Below are positions 17,847 to 26,345 of a stretch of DNA of 64,000 nucleotides, piece by piece; the first letter of the stretch is position 1; the number at the start of each line of letters is the position of its first letter. The position numbers were made by a program, and so were the translations under genes. Source of the stretch: Methylomonas sp. EFPC3 (lineage in GTDB: Bacteria > Pseudomonadota > Gammaproteobacteria > Methylococcales > Methylomonadaceae). The stretch lies in assembly GCF_029643245.1 (NCBI RefSeq), contig NZ_CP116398.1:248001-312000 (forward strand), written 5' to 3'. Under the pieces are notes generated by a model. It was not told where the DNA came from and searched no databases. It worked only from the letters and a program-made list of their open reading frames with translations.

Positions 17847-18206
17847 ATGTCGATCACAGCTCAGGAACTGGTTGCTGCCGCCAAGCAGCAGATCACCGAA
17901 ATCGACGTCGCCGCCGCCAACGCCCGGTTGTCCGGTGCGTTGCTGCTCGATGTGCGGGAGCCGGCCGAATTTGCTGCCGGCCATTTGCCGGGAGCGGTCA
18001 ACATTCCGCGCGGCGTCTTGGAGTTTCAAATCGGCGGGCACCCGGCGTTTCAGGGTAAGCAGGATGCCGGTATCGTGGTCTACTGCCAGAGCGGCGGTCG
18101 CTCCGCGTTGGCAACCCGGGTCCTGAACCAGTTGGGATATTCTGGCGCGGTTAGCATGGCCGGCGGCTTCAAGGCTTGGGCGGAGAGTGGACTCAAGGTT
18201 GAATGA
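17847..18206 (+). CDS. Single-domain rhodanese-like protein
   Basis: 119 residues. A single rhodanese domain covers the protein: LLLDVREPAEFAAGHLPGAVNIPRG (conserved strand-helix with DxRxxxE) and the active-site loop IVVYCQSGGRSALAT, with the sulfur-accepting Cys near residue 79. Such small proteins move sulfane sulfur between donors and acceptors, but the partner is unknown. A clear AGGAG site lies 8 bases upstream of ATG 17847. The 3' end overlaps the Hsp15 gene. Context with ispH and Fe-S chemistry is suggestive only. Confidence 0.9.
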   Translation: MSITAQELVAAAKQQITEIDVAAANARLSGALLLDVREPAEFAAGHLPGAVNIPRGVLEFQIGGHPAFQGKQDAGIVVYCQSGGRSALATRVLNQLGYSGAVSMAGGFKAWAESGLKVE

Positions 18207-18597
18207 GTTAAGCCAGATCCGGATCGACAAATGGCTGTGGGCCGCGCGCTTTTTCAAAACCCGCGGTCTGGCGGCCGATGCCGTCAACGGCGGTAAGGTC
18301 CATGTCAACGGTCAACGTTGCAAGCCGGGTAAGGACATCAAAATCGGCGATCTGGTCACGGTGACCAAAGATCAGTACACCTGGGAAGTGCGGGTAACCG
18401 ATCTAAATCAGCAGCGGCGTCCGGCTCAGGAAGCCGCTCGGCTTTACCACGAAGACGAGACCAGCTCGGAAAGACGCCATCAGCAAATCGAATTGCGCAA
18501 GCAGCAACAAGCGTTACAACACCCATCCGAACGCGAACACAAACCTAACAAGAAACAACGCCGGCAAATCCACCGTTTCAAGCAGGACTCGTTGTAA
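18187..18597 (+). CDS. hslR: Ribosome-associated heat shock protein Hsp15 (S4 domain)
   Basis: About 136 residues from GTG 18187, or 132 from TTG 18199. Neither is an ATG, and both overlap the rhodanese gene. The S4 RNA-binding domain (IRIDKWLWAARFFKTRGLA, then GGKVHVNGQRCKPGKDIKIGDLV) is followed by a basic tail rich in Gln, Arg and Lys. This matches E. coli Hsp15, which binds 50S subunits that carry a stalled nascent peptidyl-tRNA after heat shock. Motif EQRRPASEAALLY of E. coli has the counterpart QQRRPAQEAARLY here. Start choice is uncertain because the ribosome site is weak for both. Confidence 0.9.
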   Translation: MDSRLNELSQIRIDKWLWAARFFKTRGLAADAVNGGKVHVNGQRCKPGKDIKIGDLVTVTKDQYTWEVRVTDLNQQRRPAQEAARLYHEDETSSERRHQQIELRKQQQALQHPSEREHKPNKKQRRQIHRFKQDSL

Positions 18598-18804
18598 AGT
18601 CTTACGGCGAGCGGATAAAACGGTAGCCACTTCGCAAGCTTCAATTTATTATTCCGCGCTGAATGTAGTGAATTGAGCTTGGCGATTTTGTAATACACTC
18701 GCAGTTCGATTCCGTTAAGCAAAGCCTAAGCCGCCCCCGCTAGCTTAAAAACAGCGGCGGCAACAGCGGCCGTCGAACCTTGCCAAATTTGTTTAGGACC
18801 ATTA

Positions 18805-20580
18805 ATGCCGATCAGCCGATTATTTTCCCTACCCGTCACGCTAATTGCCGGTAGCCTGATCGCCGGTTGCGCCACGACCCGGCAGATCGCGGTGGATTAT
18901 CCCAAAACCGAAACCTTACCGATCAAACCCTTACGCGGTCATGCGACGGTCGGCGGCGACGATTATTACGTGCAATTGGTGTCGGATTTCGAGTTCAAAG
19001 GCGACAGCGCGCTGAAAGGCGGTTGTAACGAAATGGGCGGCCATTACGAGAACGGCGATTTGTCGGCGGCTTTGGTATTCAGCGTCCATAACGAGACCTT
19101 GAAGCTGAAACGCGAGGTGAGCGGTTTTCTTTATCAAGCGACCACCGGCAAATGCAACTTCAAGTTGGAGACCAAAAAAGCCAACCTGACGCCGTGGTTG
19201 AGGCTGGATACCGGCAAAGATACGCTGGTTGATTACAACTTTTTAACCAGCAACAGCCACGAAGCCAACCTGTCGCAATTGGTCAGCGACGTCAACGCCG
19301 CCAGCGGTTTGTTCGCGTTGACCGGGGTAGGTGCCGGCATGGCGGTGATGGGAAAGTTGGCTGGTAACTGGGTCGAGACCAGCCCGCAGGTGGTGGCGAA
19401 GACACCGGCCGCTAGCGGTAAGTACAGTTCCGAAACCCACTCCTTGCCTGCCAGCGTGGTGTTGGCCGGCGATAGCGGTAATTTCAACCAGAGCCGGTTG
19501 GCGGTCTATGAAGTGGTTGAAGGCGGCTGGAAAGCCTGGAGTTCGGAAACCCGACTGCTTGGCGAATTGAGGATTTACCCGGAAGTCGCCACCTCGCTGT
19601 TATTAAAAACCGGCGGCGACGCCATTCCGGACGCGCATGATTTATCGCTGGAGGAGTTGTGGCGGGCGCCGGTACAAACCGCTAACGGCGAGATCAGCCT
19701 GCAACAATTGATCAACCAGGTCGATCCGGCCGCCAAGCCCAATTTGCAACCGGATTGGCGTAACTATGACGACGTAGAAAGCCAATGCCGGCGGCTGAAA
19801 TTGGTGATGAAGGATTTGGGCTTCAATAAATTCGACCGCGATGCCGTGTTGTACTACTTCCTGGCCAAATCCACCGATTGGAAAAACTTCAATATCTCCG
19901 CGCAGAAGGCCATGACCGACGAAATTCGGCCCAAACTGCTGGAGCAGTACCGGACCAAGGATTTTTCCGCCTGTCTGGCGGCCGAGGACTATACGGCCAT
20001 GAAAAACATGCGCTTACCGGTCAACACGCTACAGGACTGGGATAATCTGACCAGTTCCCGGCAGAAGAAAGAGGGTGTGATCAGTCCGATTCAATCGGCG
20101 GCGCGCCAATTTTTGTCGGCATTGCAAAATCCGAATCAGGATGAAGCGGCCCGGCAGCTGTATCCGTTGTTGAATACCGAAAAGTCCGGCAACGGTTCGG
20201 TATTGCTGCAGAATCATTTGAGCAACTTCGGCTTGGAAGCCTTGTTGCAACTGCCGAATATTGCCGATGACGGTGTGGTGATCAATGCGGCGCAGTTGGC
20301 CAGCGTGTTTGGCACGCTCAACGTCGAGAGTTTCAGTTGCGCGCGGCCGGCGCAGGAACAAGGCCAGCCGCTGGTGAATATCGGCATCATGTTGTTCGCG
20401 ACCAAGCCGGGCAGTCCGCGCGAGAAAGGCGGTGCGCTGGAATTCGAATTGGTGCAGGGCAAAATCAGCCGTTTGGCGTTTCAACACCCGTCGTTTCGCG
20501 ATTTCGAACAAAATTTGGCGGACTATCCCGATTTGGGCGGTTGCCGGATAGATGCCGAATTCATCAACCGATTGCATTGA
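18805..20580 (+). CDS. Hypothetical outer-membrane-type lipoprotein
   Basis: 591 residues; family not recognised. The N-terminus is a lipoprotein signal peptide with lipobox LIAGC near residue 22 and no Asp at +2 (Ala instead), so outer-membrane sorting is expected. No enzyme motif is visible. A short alanine/glycine-rich segment near residues 172-188 (FALTGVGAGMAVMGKLAG) might be a membrane-associated helix. The rest is mixed and soluble-looking. It ends 10 bases before the DUF748 gene, whose longer reading frame overlaps it, so the two are probably coexpressed and may act together in the cell envelope. A 207-base gap with no recognisable gene precedes it. Confidence 0.75.
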   Translation: MPISRLFSLPVTLIAGSLIAGCATTRQIAVDYPKTETLPIKPLRGHATVGGDDYYVQLVSDFEFKGDSALKGGCNEMGGHYENGDLSAALVFSVHNETLKLKREVSGFLYQATTGKCNFKLETKKANLTPWLRLDTGKDTLVDYNFLTSNSHEANLSQLVSDVNAASGLFALTGVGAGMAVMGKLAGNWVETSPQVVAKTPAASGKYSSETHSLPASVVLAGDSGNFNQSRLAVYEVVEGGWKAWSSETRLLGELRIYPEVATSLLLKTGGDAIPDAHDLSLEELWRAPVQTANGEISLQQLINQVDPAAKPNLQPDWRNYDDVESQCRRLKLVMKDLGFNKFDRDAVLYYFLAKSTDWKNFNISAQKAMTDEIRPKLLEQYRTKDFSACLAAEDYTAMKNMRLPVNTLQDWDNLTSSRQKKEGVISPIQSAARQFLSALQNPNQDEAARQLYPLLNTEKSGNGSVLLQNHLSNFGLEALLQLPNIADDGVVINAAQLASVFGTLNVESFSCARPAQEQGQPLVNIGIMLFATKPGSPREKGGALEFELVQGKISRLAFQHPSFRDFEQNLADYPDLGGCRIDAEFINRLH

Positions 20581-20590
20581 TCTGAAGCCG

Positions 20591-23569
20591 ATGCCGATCG
20601 CGATCAACCGGAGAAAAGCCTTGATTGCCGCCGCGGCAGTCTCCGCCGGCGTAGCAAGCTATGCGTTGGCCGGGTTTTACCTGCTGCCGAAAATTGCCTT
20701 GAGCAAGCTGCCGGAAATCATCAAGCAACAAACCGGGCAAACGCCGCAGTTGAAACAGATCAGTCTGAACCCGTTCAGCTTGGTGATCGAGCTGCGGGAT
20801 TTCTCGTTGCCGGCCGGGGATGGACAACTGCTGGCCGGTTTCGAAAGCCTGCGCATCGATCTGGCGTTTTGGCGTTCGGTCGGAATGGGCGGTGCCGTGG
20901 TCGACAGCATCGAGTTGACCAAACCGCAATTCAATATTAGCCGCCGGGCCGACGGCAGCTTTAATTTTGCCGATCTGCAGCCGCAGCAAACCGAAGCTGA
21001 AGACACGCCGGAGCCGGATGCCGCGGCCAGCCCGTTCAAACTGGCGATTCATCGTTTGGCAATCGCCGAAGGCAAAGTCGCCTGGTTGGATGCCTCTTCC
21101 GGTCAAACTCTGGCGGAAACTTTATTGCCGGTTAATTTGGCCCTGCAGGAAATCAGTACTCTGGCTGATCAAACCGGTAACGGCAAGTTGACTTTGGGCC
21201 TCGAGTCAGGCGGTAGCATCGAGTGGAGCGGCGATTTAAGTCTGCAGCCGTTAGCCTCGAAGGGACGAGTAGCGCTCGACGGTATTCGGTTGGACAAAAT
21301 TTGGCAGTTGTTTTTGCAGGAGTTGCCGGTGCGGATCGAGGCTGGTCAGGCTGGTCTGCAAATCGAATATCAAGTAATGGTTGGCGATACCGGTGCCGGC
21401 ACGGTGCTGAACAACGGCACACTGGCCTTACGAGAGTTGGCGGTCGTGGAAAAAGCCACCGGGAAGCCTTTGATCGATTTGCCTGAATTAGCCGTCAGCG
21501 GCATCGGCGTCGATTTAGGCAGTCAAGCCGTCACTATTACCTCGGTTGTCAGCAACAATGCGGCGATAAAGGCTTGGCTGCAAGCTGACGGAATGGTCAA
21601 TTATCAGGCCTTGTTCGCCGACGACGCTGGCGGCTCGGCAGCCGGCGCCACTCAAACAAGCGGTAGCTCCGCTCCGATTGCCGATGCCGGCAAACCCTGG
21701 TCGATTCGGTTGGGCCAGTTGGCGTTGCACGACTACCAAATCCATTTTACGGATTTTAGCCAAGCCAAACCGTTCGAATTCAAACTGACCGAGTTGAATT
21801 GCACATTACAGAATTTCAGTTCCGATCTGGCCGGCAAACTACCGTTGCAGTTCGATACCCGTTTGAATCAAGCCGGTAGCTTGGCGCTGAAAGGCGATAT
21901 GACGCTGGAACCCTTCGTCGCCGATTGGGATTTGCATCTCAAGGACCTGCAGTTAAAACCCTTCCAACCCTACTTGGAACCGTTCATAAAGCTGGAAGTG
22001 GTGGACGGCGACCTCAATGCGGCCGGCAAACTGCATCTGGCTGCCGCCGAGCCGTTTCAACTCAAATTCACTGGCGATGCCGACATCGACAATCTTTTGA
22101 CTCGCGACCAACTGAAAAACAAGGATTTCGTGAAGTGGTCGAATCTGGCGCTGAACGGCATCGATATCGATTTGGCCGCGCAAGACTACAAGCTGGCGAA
22201 CGTGGTATTGGAACGTCCTTATGTGCGGTTCAATATCAAAAAGGACGGTAGTACCAATATCGACGATATCCTGGTCGAACAAGCAGCCGAACCGGTACCG
22301 ACGACAAAGCCGGTTCAAGCTCGCGGCAAGTCCGAAGCCGCGACGGCCCAGGCGGATGAGCCCCGTCTGAGCATAGGCAAGATCGAGATGCGTAACGGCA
22401 ATTCGAATTTCGCCGACTATTCGTTGATATTGCCGTTTGTAGCCGAAATGAACAGTTTGAACGGCGAAGTGAGCGGTTTTTCTTCTGCCAAGGATGCCGT
22501 CGCGACGATGGCTTTGAAAGGCAAGGTTTACGATATGGCCTCGGTGGGCATCAAGGGCAAGTACCAATTCCAGAGCGGCGACTCCGATATTGCCTTGAAT
22601 TTTACCCATATGCCGTTACCGTTGATCACCCCTTATATGGCGGAATTTGCCGGTTACCGGATAGAGAAGGGTCAGATGGCTCTGGATTTGCACTACAAAA
22701 TAAAGAGCGGCCAGCTCGAAGTGCAAAACAAACTGTTAATCGATCAATTGACTTTGGGTGATAAAGTCGAAAATCCGAATGCAGCGTCCGTGCCTTTGCA
22801 TTTGGCAATTGCCTTGTTGAAAGACGCCGACGGCAAAATCAATCTGGATTTTCCGATTTCCGGCAGCCTGGAAGATCCGCAATTTAGCGTCGGCGCCCTC
22901 GTGCGCGATGTGTTGGTCAACTTGGTCGCCAAGGTGGCAATGTCTCCGTTCAAGGCCATTGCGTCGCTATTGGGGGACGACAAGGACTTCAGTGTGGTGC
23001 AATTTAATCCGGGTAGTGCCGAATTGGCTAAGGATGAGACGGTCAAGCTGGGCGAATTAAGCAAGGCCTTGTTGAGCAAACCGGAATTGACCTTGGAAAT
23101 CAAAGGCATTGCCTATCAGAATCAGGATTGGCCGGCGATGCGGTTCGAGGCCTTACAGGATGTACTGAAAAAAATGAAATCCGGCGAACTGCGCGATCAA
23201 GGCCAGAAGATTCGTCATGAATATATTCAGCTTGCCGATGACGATTACAAGCGCTTGTTGGCCAAGTTTTTCGCGGAAGTGTTTCCGGAAGATTTCGAAC
23301 GCAGTCTGCTCGGTACGCCCCGTATTAAAAGCAAACCCGACGCGGATTTTTACGCTTCGGCGCGCGAGCGGCTGGAAAGCATTTTTCAACCCGATCCGCT
23401 AAAACTCAACGATTTGGCGGTAGCCAGGGCTAACCATATCGCCCAATATGTCGCCGACCAGCCGGGCGGAATCAGTCGGGACCGAGTCTACATCCTGGCG
23501 ACCGAGCTGAACCAGGCAGACGCAGCCGACGGCATTAAGTCGGTGTTAACATTGAGTGCAGGGCCTTAG
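20591..23569 (+). CDS. DUF748 family AsmA-like envelope protein
   Basis: 992 residues from ATG 20591; an in-frame ATG at 20552 overlaps the upstream gene. The N-terminal hydrophobic helix (ALIAAAAVSAGVASYALAGFY) anchors it in the inner membrane, with the bulk periplasmic. Repeated blocks such as PQLKQISLNPFSLVIELRDFSL and LDLHYKIKSGQLEVQNKLLIDQLTLG are typical of DUF748, a relative of AsmA/TamB bridge-like lipid-transfer proteins. Near residue 800, VVQFNPGSAELAKDETVKLGELSKALL resembles the start of an OmpA-like peptidoglycan-binding fold. A role in lipid transport or outer-membrane homeostasis is inferred from the family, not shown here. Confidence 0.85.
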   Translation: MPIAINRRKALIAAAAVSAGVASYALAGFYLLPKIALSKLPEIIKQQTGQTPQLKQISLNPFSLVIELRDFSLPAGDGQLLAGFESLRIDLAFWRSVGMGGAVVDSIELTKPQFNISRRADGSFNFADLQPQQTEAEDTPEPDAAASPFKLAIHRLAIAEGKVAWLDASSGQTLAETLLPVNLALQEISTLADQTGNGKLTLGLESGGSIEWSGDLSLQPLASKGRVALDGIRLDKIWQLFLQELPVRIEAGQAGLQIEYQVMVGDTGAGTVLNNGTLALRELAVVEKATGKPLIDLPELAVSGIGVDLGSQAVTITSVVSNNAAIKAWLQADGMVNYQALFADDAGGSAAGATQTSGSSAPIADAGKPWSIRLGQLALHDYQIHFTDFSQAKPFEFKLTELNCTLQNFSSDLAGKLPLQFDTRLNQAGSLALKGDMTLEPFVADWDLHLKDLQLKPFQPYLEPFIKLEVVDGDLNAAGKLHLAAAEPFQLKFTGDADIDNLLTRDQLKNKDFVKWSNLALNGIDIDLAAQDYKLANVVLERPYVRFNIKKDGSTNIDDILVEQAAEPVPTTKPVQARGKSEAATAQADEPRLSIGKIEMRNGNSNFADYSLILPFVAEMNSLNGEVSGFSSAKDAVATMALKGKVYDMASVGIKGKYQFQSGDSDIALNFTHMPLPLITPYMAEFAGYRIEKGQMALDLHYKIKSGQLEVQNKLLIDQLTLGDKVENPNAASVPLHLAIALLKDADGKINLDFPISGSLEDPQFSVGALVRDVLVNLVAKVAMSPFKAIASLLGDDKDFSVVQFNPGSAELAKDETVKLGELSKALLSKPELTLEIKGIAYQNQDWPAMRFEALQDVLKKMKSGELRDQGQKIRHEYIQLADDDYKRLLAKFFAEVFPEDFERSLLGTPRIKSKPDADFYASARERLESIFQPDPLKLNDLAVARANHIAQYVADQPGGISRDRVYILATELNQADAADGIKSVLTLSAGP

Positions 23570-23761
23570 GGTCTGCCAGACTGCGACTCGCTCAGCCCGT
23601 AAACCCGTGATAAATAAGATTGGGCTAATCGGCGGTGCGTGCGGTTCGCGATACTGCCGGCACCCAACTTTGCTGCGTTGCGGTGTAAGATAGGCCCACT
23701 GCTTACGCTGAGCCGGGTCGCGGCGAAATTCGTTTAGTGTTACTAACCCATTGGAGTAGCT

Positions 23762-24208
23762 ATGAAAAATAAGCTTGTTCGTTCGATGTTGACGCTGGCC
23801 TTGACTGCGGCCAGTGCGTTTTCGTCGGCCCCGGCGCTCGCCGAAGCGTTTACTTCGTGCACGATGACCTACAAAATGAGCGGCTGGTCTTTGGTTTACA
23901 AGCAATACGACGGTATCGGCAATATCAGTTGCAGCAACGGTCAGCGCGCCCAGGTAGCCTTGGCGTCGAAAAGCATCGGCTTTACCATCGGCAAGTCCGA
24001 GATCGAAGGTACCGGGGTGTTTTCCGATGTGAAGAATTTAAACGAGATTTACGGTAATTTCGTCGCCTTGGAAGGCCATGCCGGCGCGACCAAATCGGTG
24101 GACGGCCAAGTGTTGACCCGCGGCGAAATATCCTTGGCATTGTCGGGTAAAGGACGCGGGATAGACATCGGCGTAACCTTGGGTGCCCTGACCATTTCGC
24201 CGCGTTGA
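23762..24208 (+). CDS. Hypothetical secreted protein
   Basis: 148 residues. A clear Sec signal peptide (MKNKLVRSMLTLALTAASAF...APALAEA) predicts export, with cleavage near residue 28. The mature part is about 120 residues, rich in Gly and small residues, with two cysteines (FTSCTMTY and GNISCSNG) that could form a disulfide. The C-terminal KGRGIDIGVTLGALTISPR looks beta-rich. The pattern is reminiscent of small periplasmic beta-barrel or lipocalin-like proteins (DUF992-type), but I cannot assign it. GGAG lies 7 bases before ATG 23762. A 192-base gap without a recognisable gene precedes it. Confidence 0.7.
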   Translation: MKNKLVRSMLTLALTAASAFSSAPALAEAFTSCTMTYKMSGWSLVYKQYDGIGNISCSNGQRAQVALASKSIGFTIGKSEIEGTGVFSDVKNLNEIYGNFVALEGHAGATKSVDGQVLTRGEISLALSGKGRGIDIGVTLGALTISPR

Positions 24209-24268
24209 TGCAAGCGCGCATCTTGGGGTTCGGTGTTCGTCGTTAGGCAGCCACAGGGAGCTAAGCGC

Positions 24269-24595
24269 ATGCCTTTCGTACAACGCGGCGCCGATGGCGC
24301 CATTGTCACGGTAAGCGACAACGGTAACGGAGAATGGTTGGCGGCAGACCACCCCGAGTGGTTGGCCTACGCCAAAGCGCGCTACGAGCAGGATGCCCGT
24401 CAGGCGTTGTCCGACACCGATAGCGAGATGGTGCGGGTGATAGACGATTTGGTCGATTTGCTGGTGGCCAAGCAGGTATTGATCTTTACCGAGTTGCCCG
24501 AGCGGGTGCAATCCAAATTGCTGGCCAGAAAACAGCTCAGAAACGATATCAACGCATTGCAAAGTCCGATGGTCGATGACGAGGCGCTTTTCTAG
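24269..24595 (+). CDS. Small conserved hypothetical protein
   Basis: 108 residues from ATG 24269, with GGGAG 9 bases upstream; a longer frame to 24233 has no such site. It begins PFVQRGADGAIVTVSDNGN and contains WLAADHPEWLAYAKAR, then an acidic helical half (MVRVIDDLVDLLVAKQVLIFTELPERVQSKLLARKQLR). Proteins like this occur widely in proteobacteria, sometimes misnamed tryptophan synthase beta-like. Function is unknown. There are no membrane segments or signal peptide, so it is cytoplasmic. It stands alone between the secreted protein and the 531-residue hypothetical. Confidence 0.7.
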   Translation: MPFVQRGADGAIVTVSDNGNGEWLAADHPEWLAYAKARYEQDARQALSDTDSEMVRVIDDLVDLLVAKQVLIFTELPERVQSKLLARKQLRNDINALQSPMVDDEALF

Positions 24596-24686
24596 AAAAT
24601 GGGGGCTATAGTTGTTCGCGTCACCCGGCAGCGTTGGCCGCGGCGTTACGAAAGCGCGCTAAGCGCGTACATTATTTGAGCTGTTT

Positions 24687-26282
24687 GTGAAAAACTCGTT
24701 CTTTTTAGTCATTCCCGAGCAAAGAAACGATCCCCAGCTGCTGGCTTCGTTCAGCGACGACGCGCTCAAACAATGGATTACCGAGCTTCCCACGGCGAAT
24801 CCAGGTCTGGCTGCGCGCTTGTTCTACGAATTGCTGGGCGAGTTGATATCGGTAGACATGCCGGCCGCCAAACGGCTGCACGCGCTGGAAATGCTGAGGG
24901 ACAGTTTTTTTCTGATCGACGACTACCTGCGTTCCCGCCTGACCCGGTCGGGTTTTCCCAAGGGCGATAGCGAAAAGAAAATTTTCGCCTTGACCTGTAG
25001 CATCGAACGCCAGTTTACGATCGGTTACTGGAGCGTGGCGCGCGAGCTGACGCGGCGCGAGATTGGCTGGATGCAGGCCAAGCCGACCGTGTTGTCGATT
25101 CAGCGCACGATCAAGGGTTTGAGCCGAATCATCATTACCCATTACATGATGAGTTATCCGATTCCGGATTGGATCTGGATCGACCTGCATTCCTTGTACA
25201 AGCTGGCCGTGAAGTTGGATAAAGCCGATGTCAAAGCGGCCGATCAGGGCGGCATTTTCAGTAAGCAGTCGTCGATCGAGGACAGTTACAAACAAATTTT
25301 ATTGCTCAGTCTGGCCTATCCGTCGGGTTTGATGCAGAAAGAATTCCAGCTGGTTTACGAGTTCATCGAAAAAATCGCCGATTTGCTGGAGATCGAAACC
25401 AAGCCGGTCGCCGGCCAAGCCGTGCAATGCTCGATTCTGATGGACGAGGATTTGCCGCCGGCCTTTCTGGCCAGCAGCGGGCAAAGCGATAGGCGTTCGG
25501 ATTCGGCGATGCTGTATCTGAATCTGAGCAAGCTGGCCAAGGTTTTCAAGCATCCCGACAAATTTTCCAGCAAGGACGAAGCCCGCTTCAGCTCGCTGGA
25601 AATGGAAAAAAGCCAGCAGCAACGTCTGCCGGCCGAGTTGTTCGATTATTTACTGCAGCGCTGGCAGGGCAAGGAGCCGCAGGGCTCGGTTTATTTCAGC
25701 GACCGGCTCGACCGCTACGTGGCGATCGGCCTGGAGGCCACGTTCGACTTGCTCGATACCTCGCGCGCCGGCACCGGTTCCGGTTTGGAAAAACGCGCCG
25801 AGACCGACTCGGAGCGCGCGTTGTCCTGCAATTTCGACCAGGAAGGCGTGTTGTCGATCGGCAGTTTGGTCAGCTTCAGAAAGATCGACGCCTTGCCTCA
25901 GCAACGAGCGTTGGGCGTGGTGTGCAAAATACTGGTGCCCAAACAGGACAGCAAGCTGATTTTCGAGTTGATGGTGATCGCCGCCCAGACCTACGCGGTG
26001 ACCTATCAGGCACTGGATGCAGCACCCGGCGACGAGCGCAAAAAGGCCTTGATTTACGGCGCGAAAGACCACGAAGGCGAGAAGAGTTATATCATTATGG
26101 ATTCTTTTCGATTGAAAGACGGCGACCTGCTCAGGATGTATATGGGGAACGAGAACTTTCCGATCATCCTCAACGGCAGGCGCAATATCGGCCTGGGGTA
26201 TTGGCAATTCGAGTGCCGGCGGATTCTGGACGAATCCACCATACCGCAACAACCCAAGAAGAAAGGCTATGACTTTATATAA
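24687..26282 (+). CDS. Hypothetical protein with possible PilZ-like C-terminal domain
   Basis: 531 residues from GTG 24687; the only nearby ribosome site is a weak GAG 6 bases upstream. The first ~350 residues are mostly helical with no recognised motif. The segment near residues 390-450 (LSIGSLVSFRKI, then RALGVVCKILVPKQDSKLIFELMVIAAQ) resembles the small beta-barrel of PilZ-type proteins, in which a GVVxxI strand is followed by a second barrel strand. The RxxxR c-di-GMP motif is not obvious, so binding is doubtful. No signal peptide or membrane helix is seen, so it is probably cytoplasmic. It precedes rnr by about 60 bases. Confidence 0.65.
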   Translation: MKNSFFLVIPEQRNDPQLLASFSDDALKQWITELPTANPGLAARLFYELLGELISVDMPAAKRLHALEMLRDSFFLIDDYLRSRLTRSGFPKGDSEKKIFALTCSIERQFTIGYWSVARELTRREIGWMQAKPTVLSIQRTIKGLSRIIITHYMMSYPIPDWIWIDLHSLYKLAVKLDKADVKAADQGGIFSKQSSIEDSYKQILLLSLAYPSGLMQKEFQLVYEFIEKIADLLEIETKPVAGQAVQCSILMDEDLPPAFLASSGQSDRRSDSAMLYLNLSKLAKVFKHPDKFSSKDEARFSSLEMEKSQQQRLPAELFDYLLQRWQGKEPQGSVYFSDRLDRYVAIGLEATFDLLDTSRAGTGSGLEKRAETDSERALSCNFDQEGVLSIGSLVSFRKIDALPQQRALGVVCKILVPKQDSKLIFELMVIAAQTYAVTYQALDAAPGDERKKALIYGAKDHEGEKSYIIMDSFRLKDGDLLRMYMGNENFPIILNGRRNIGLGYWQFECRRILDESTIPQQPKKKGYDFI

Positions 26283-26345
26283 CCCATGCCACAAGCGCCC
26301 GATACATCGTATTGCGGGGGGCGTGGCTGCCAAGCGACGGACTCA

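Noticed and set aside
18601..18804. Possible promoter or small RNA before the 591-residue lipoprotein
   Set aside because: TTGAGC and TAATAC occur but only 12 bases apart, and no hairpin with a T-tract was found.
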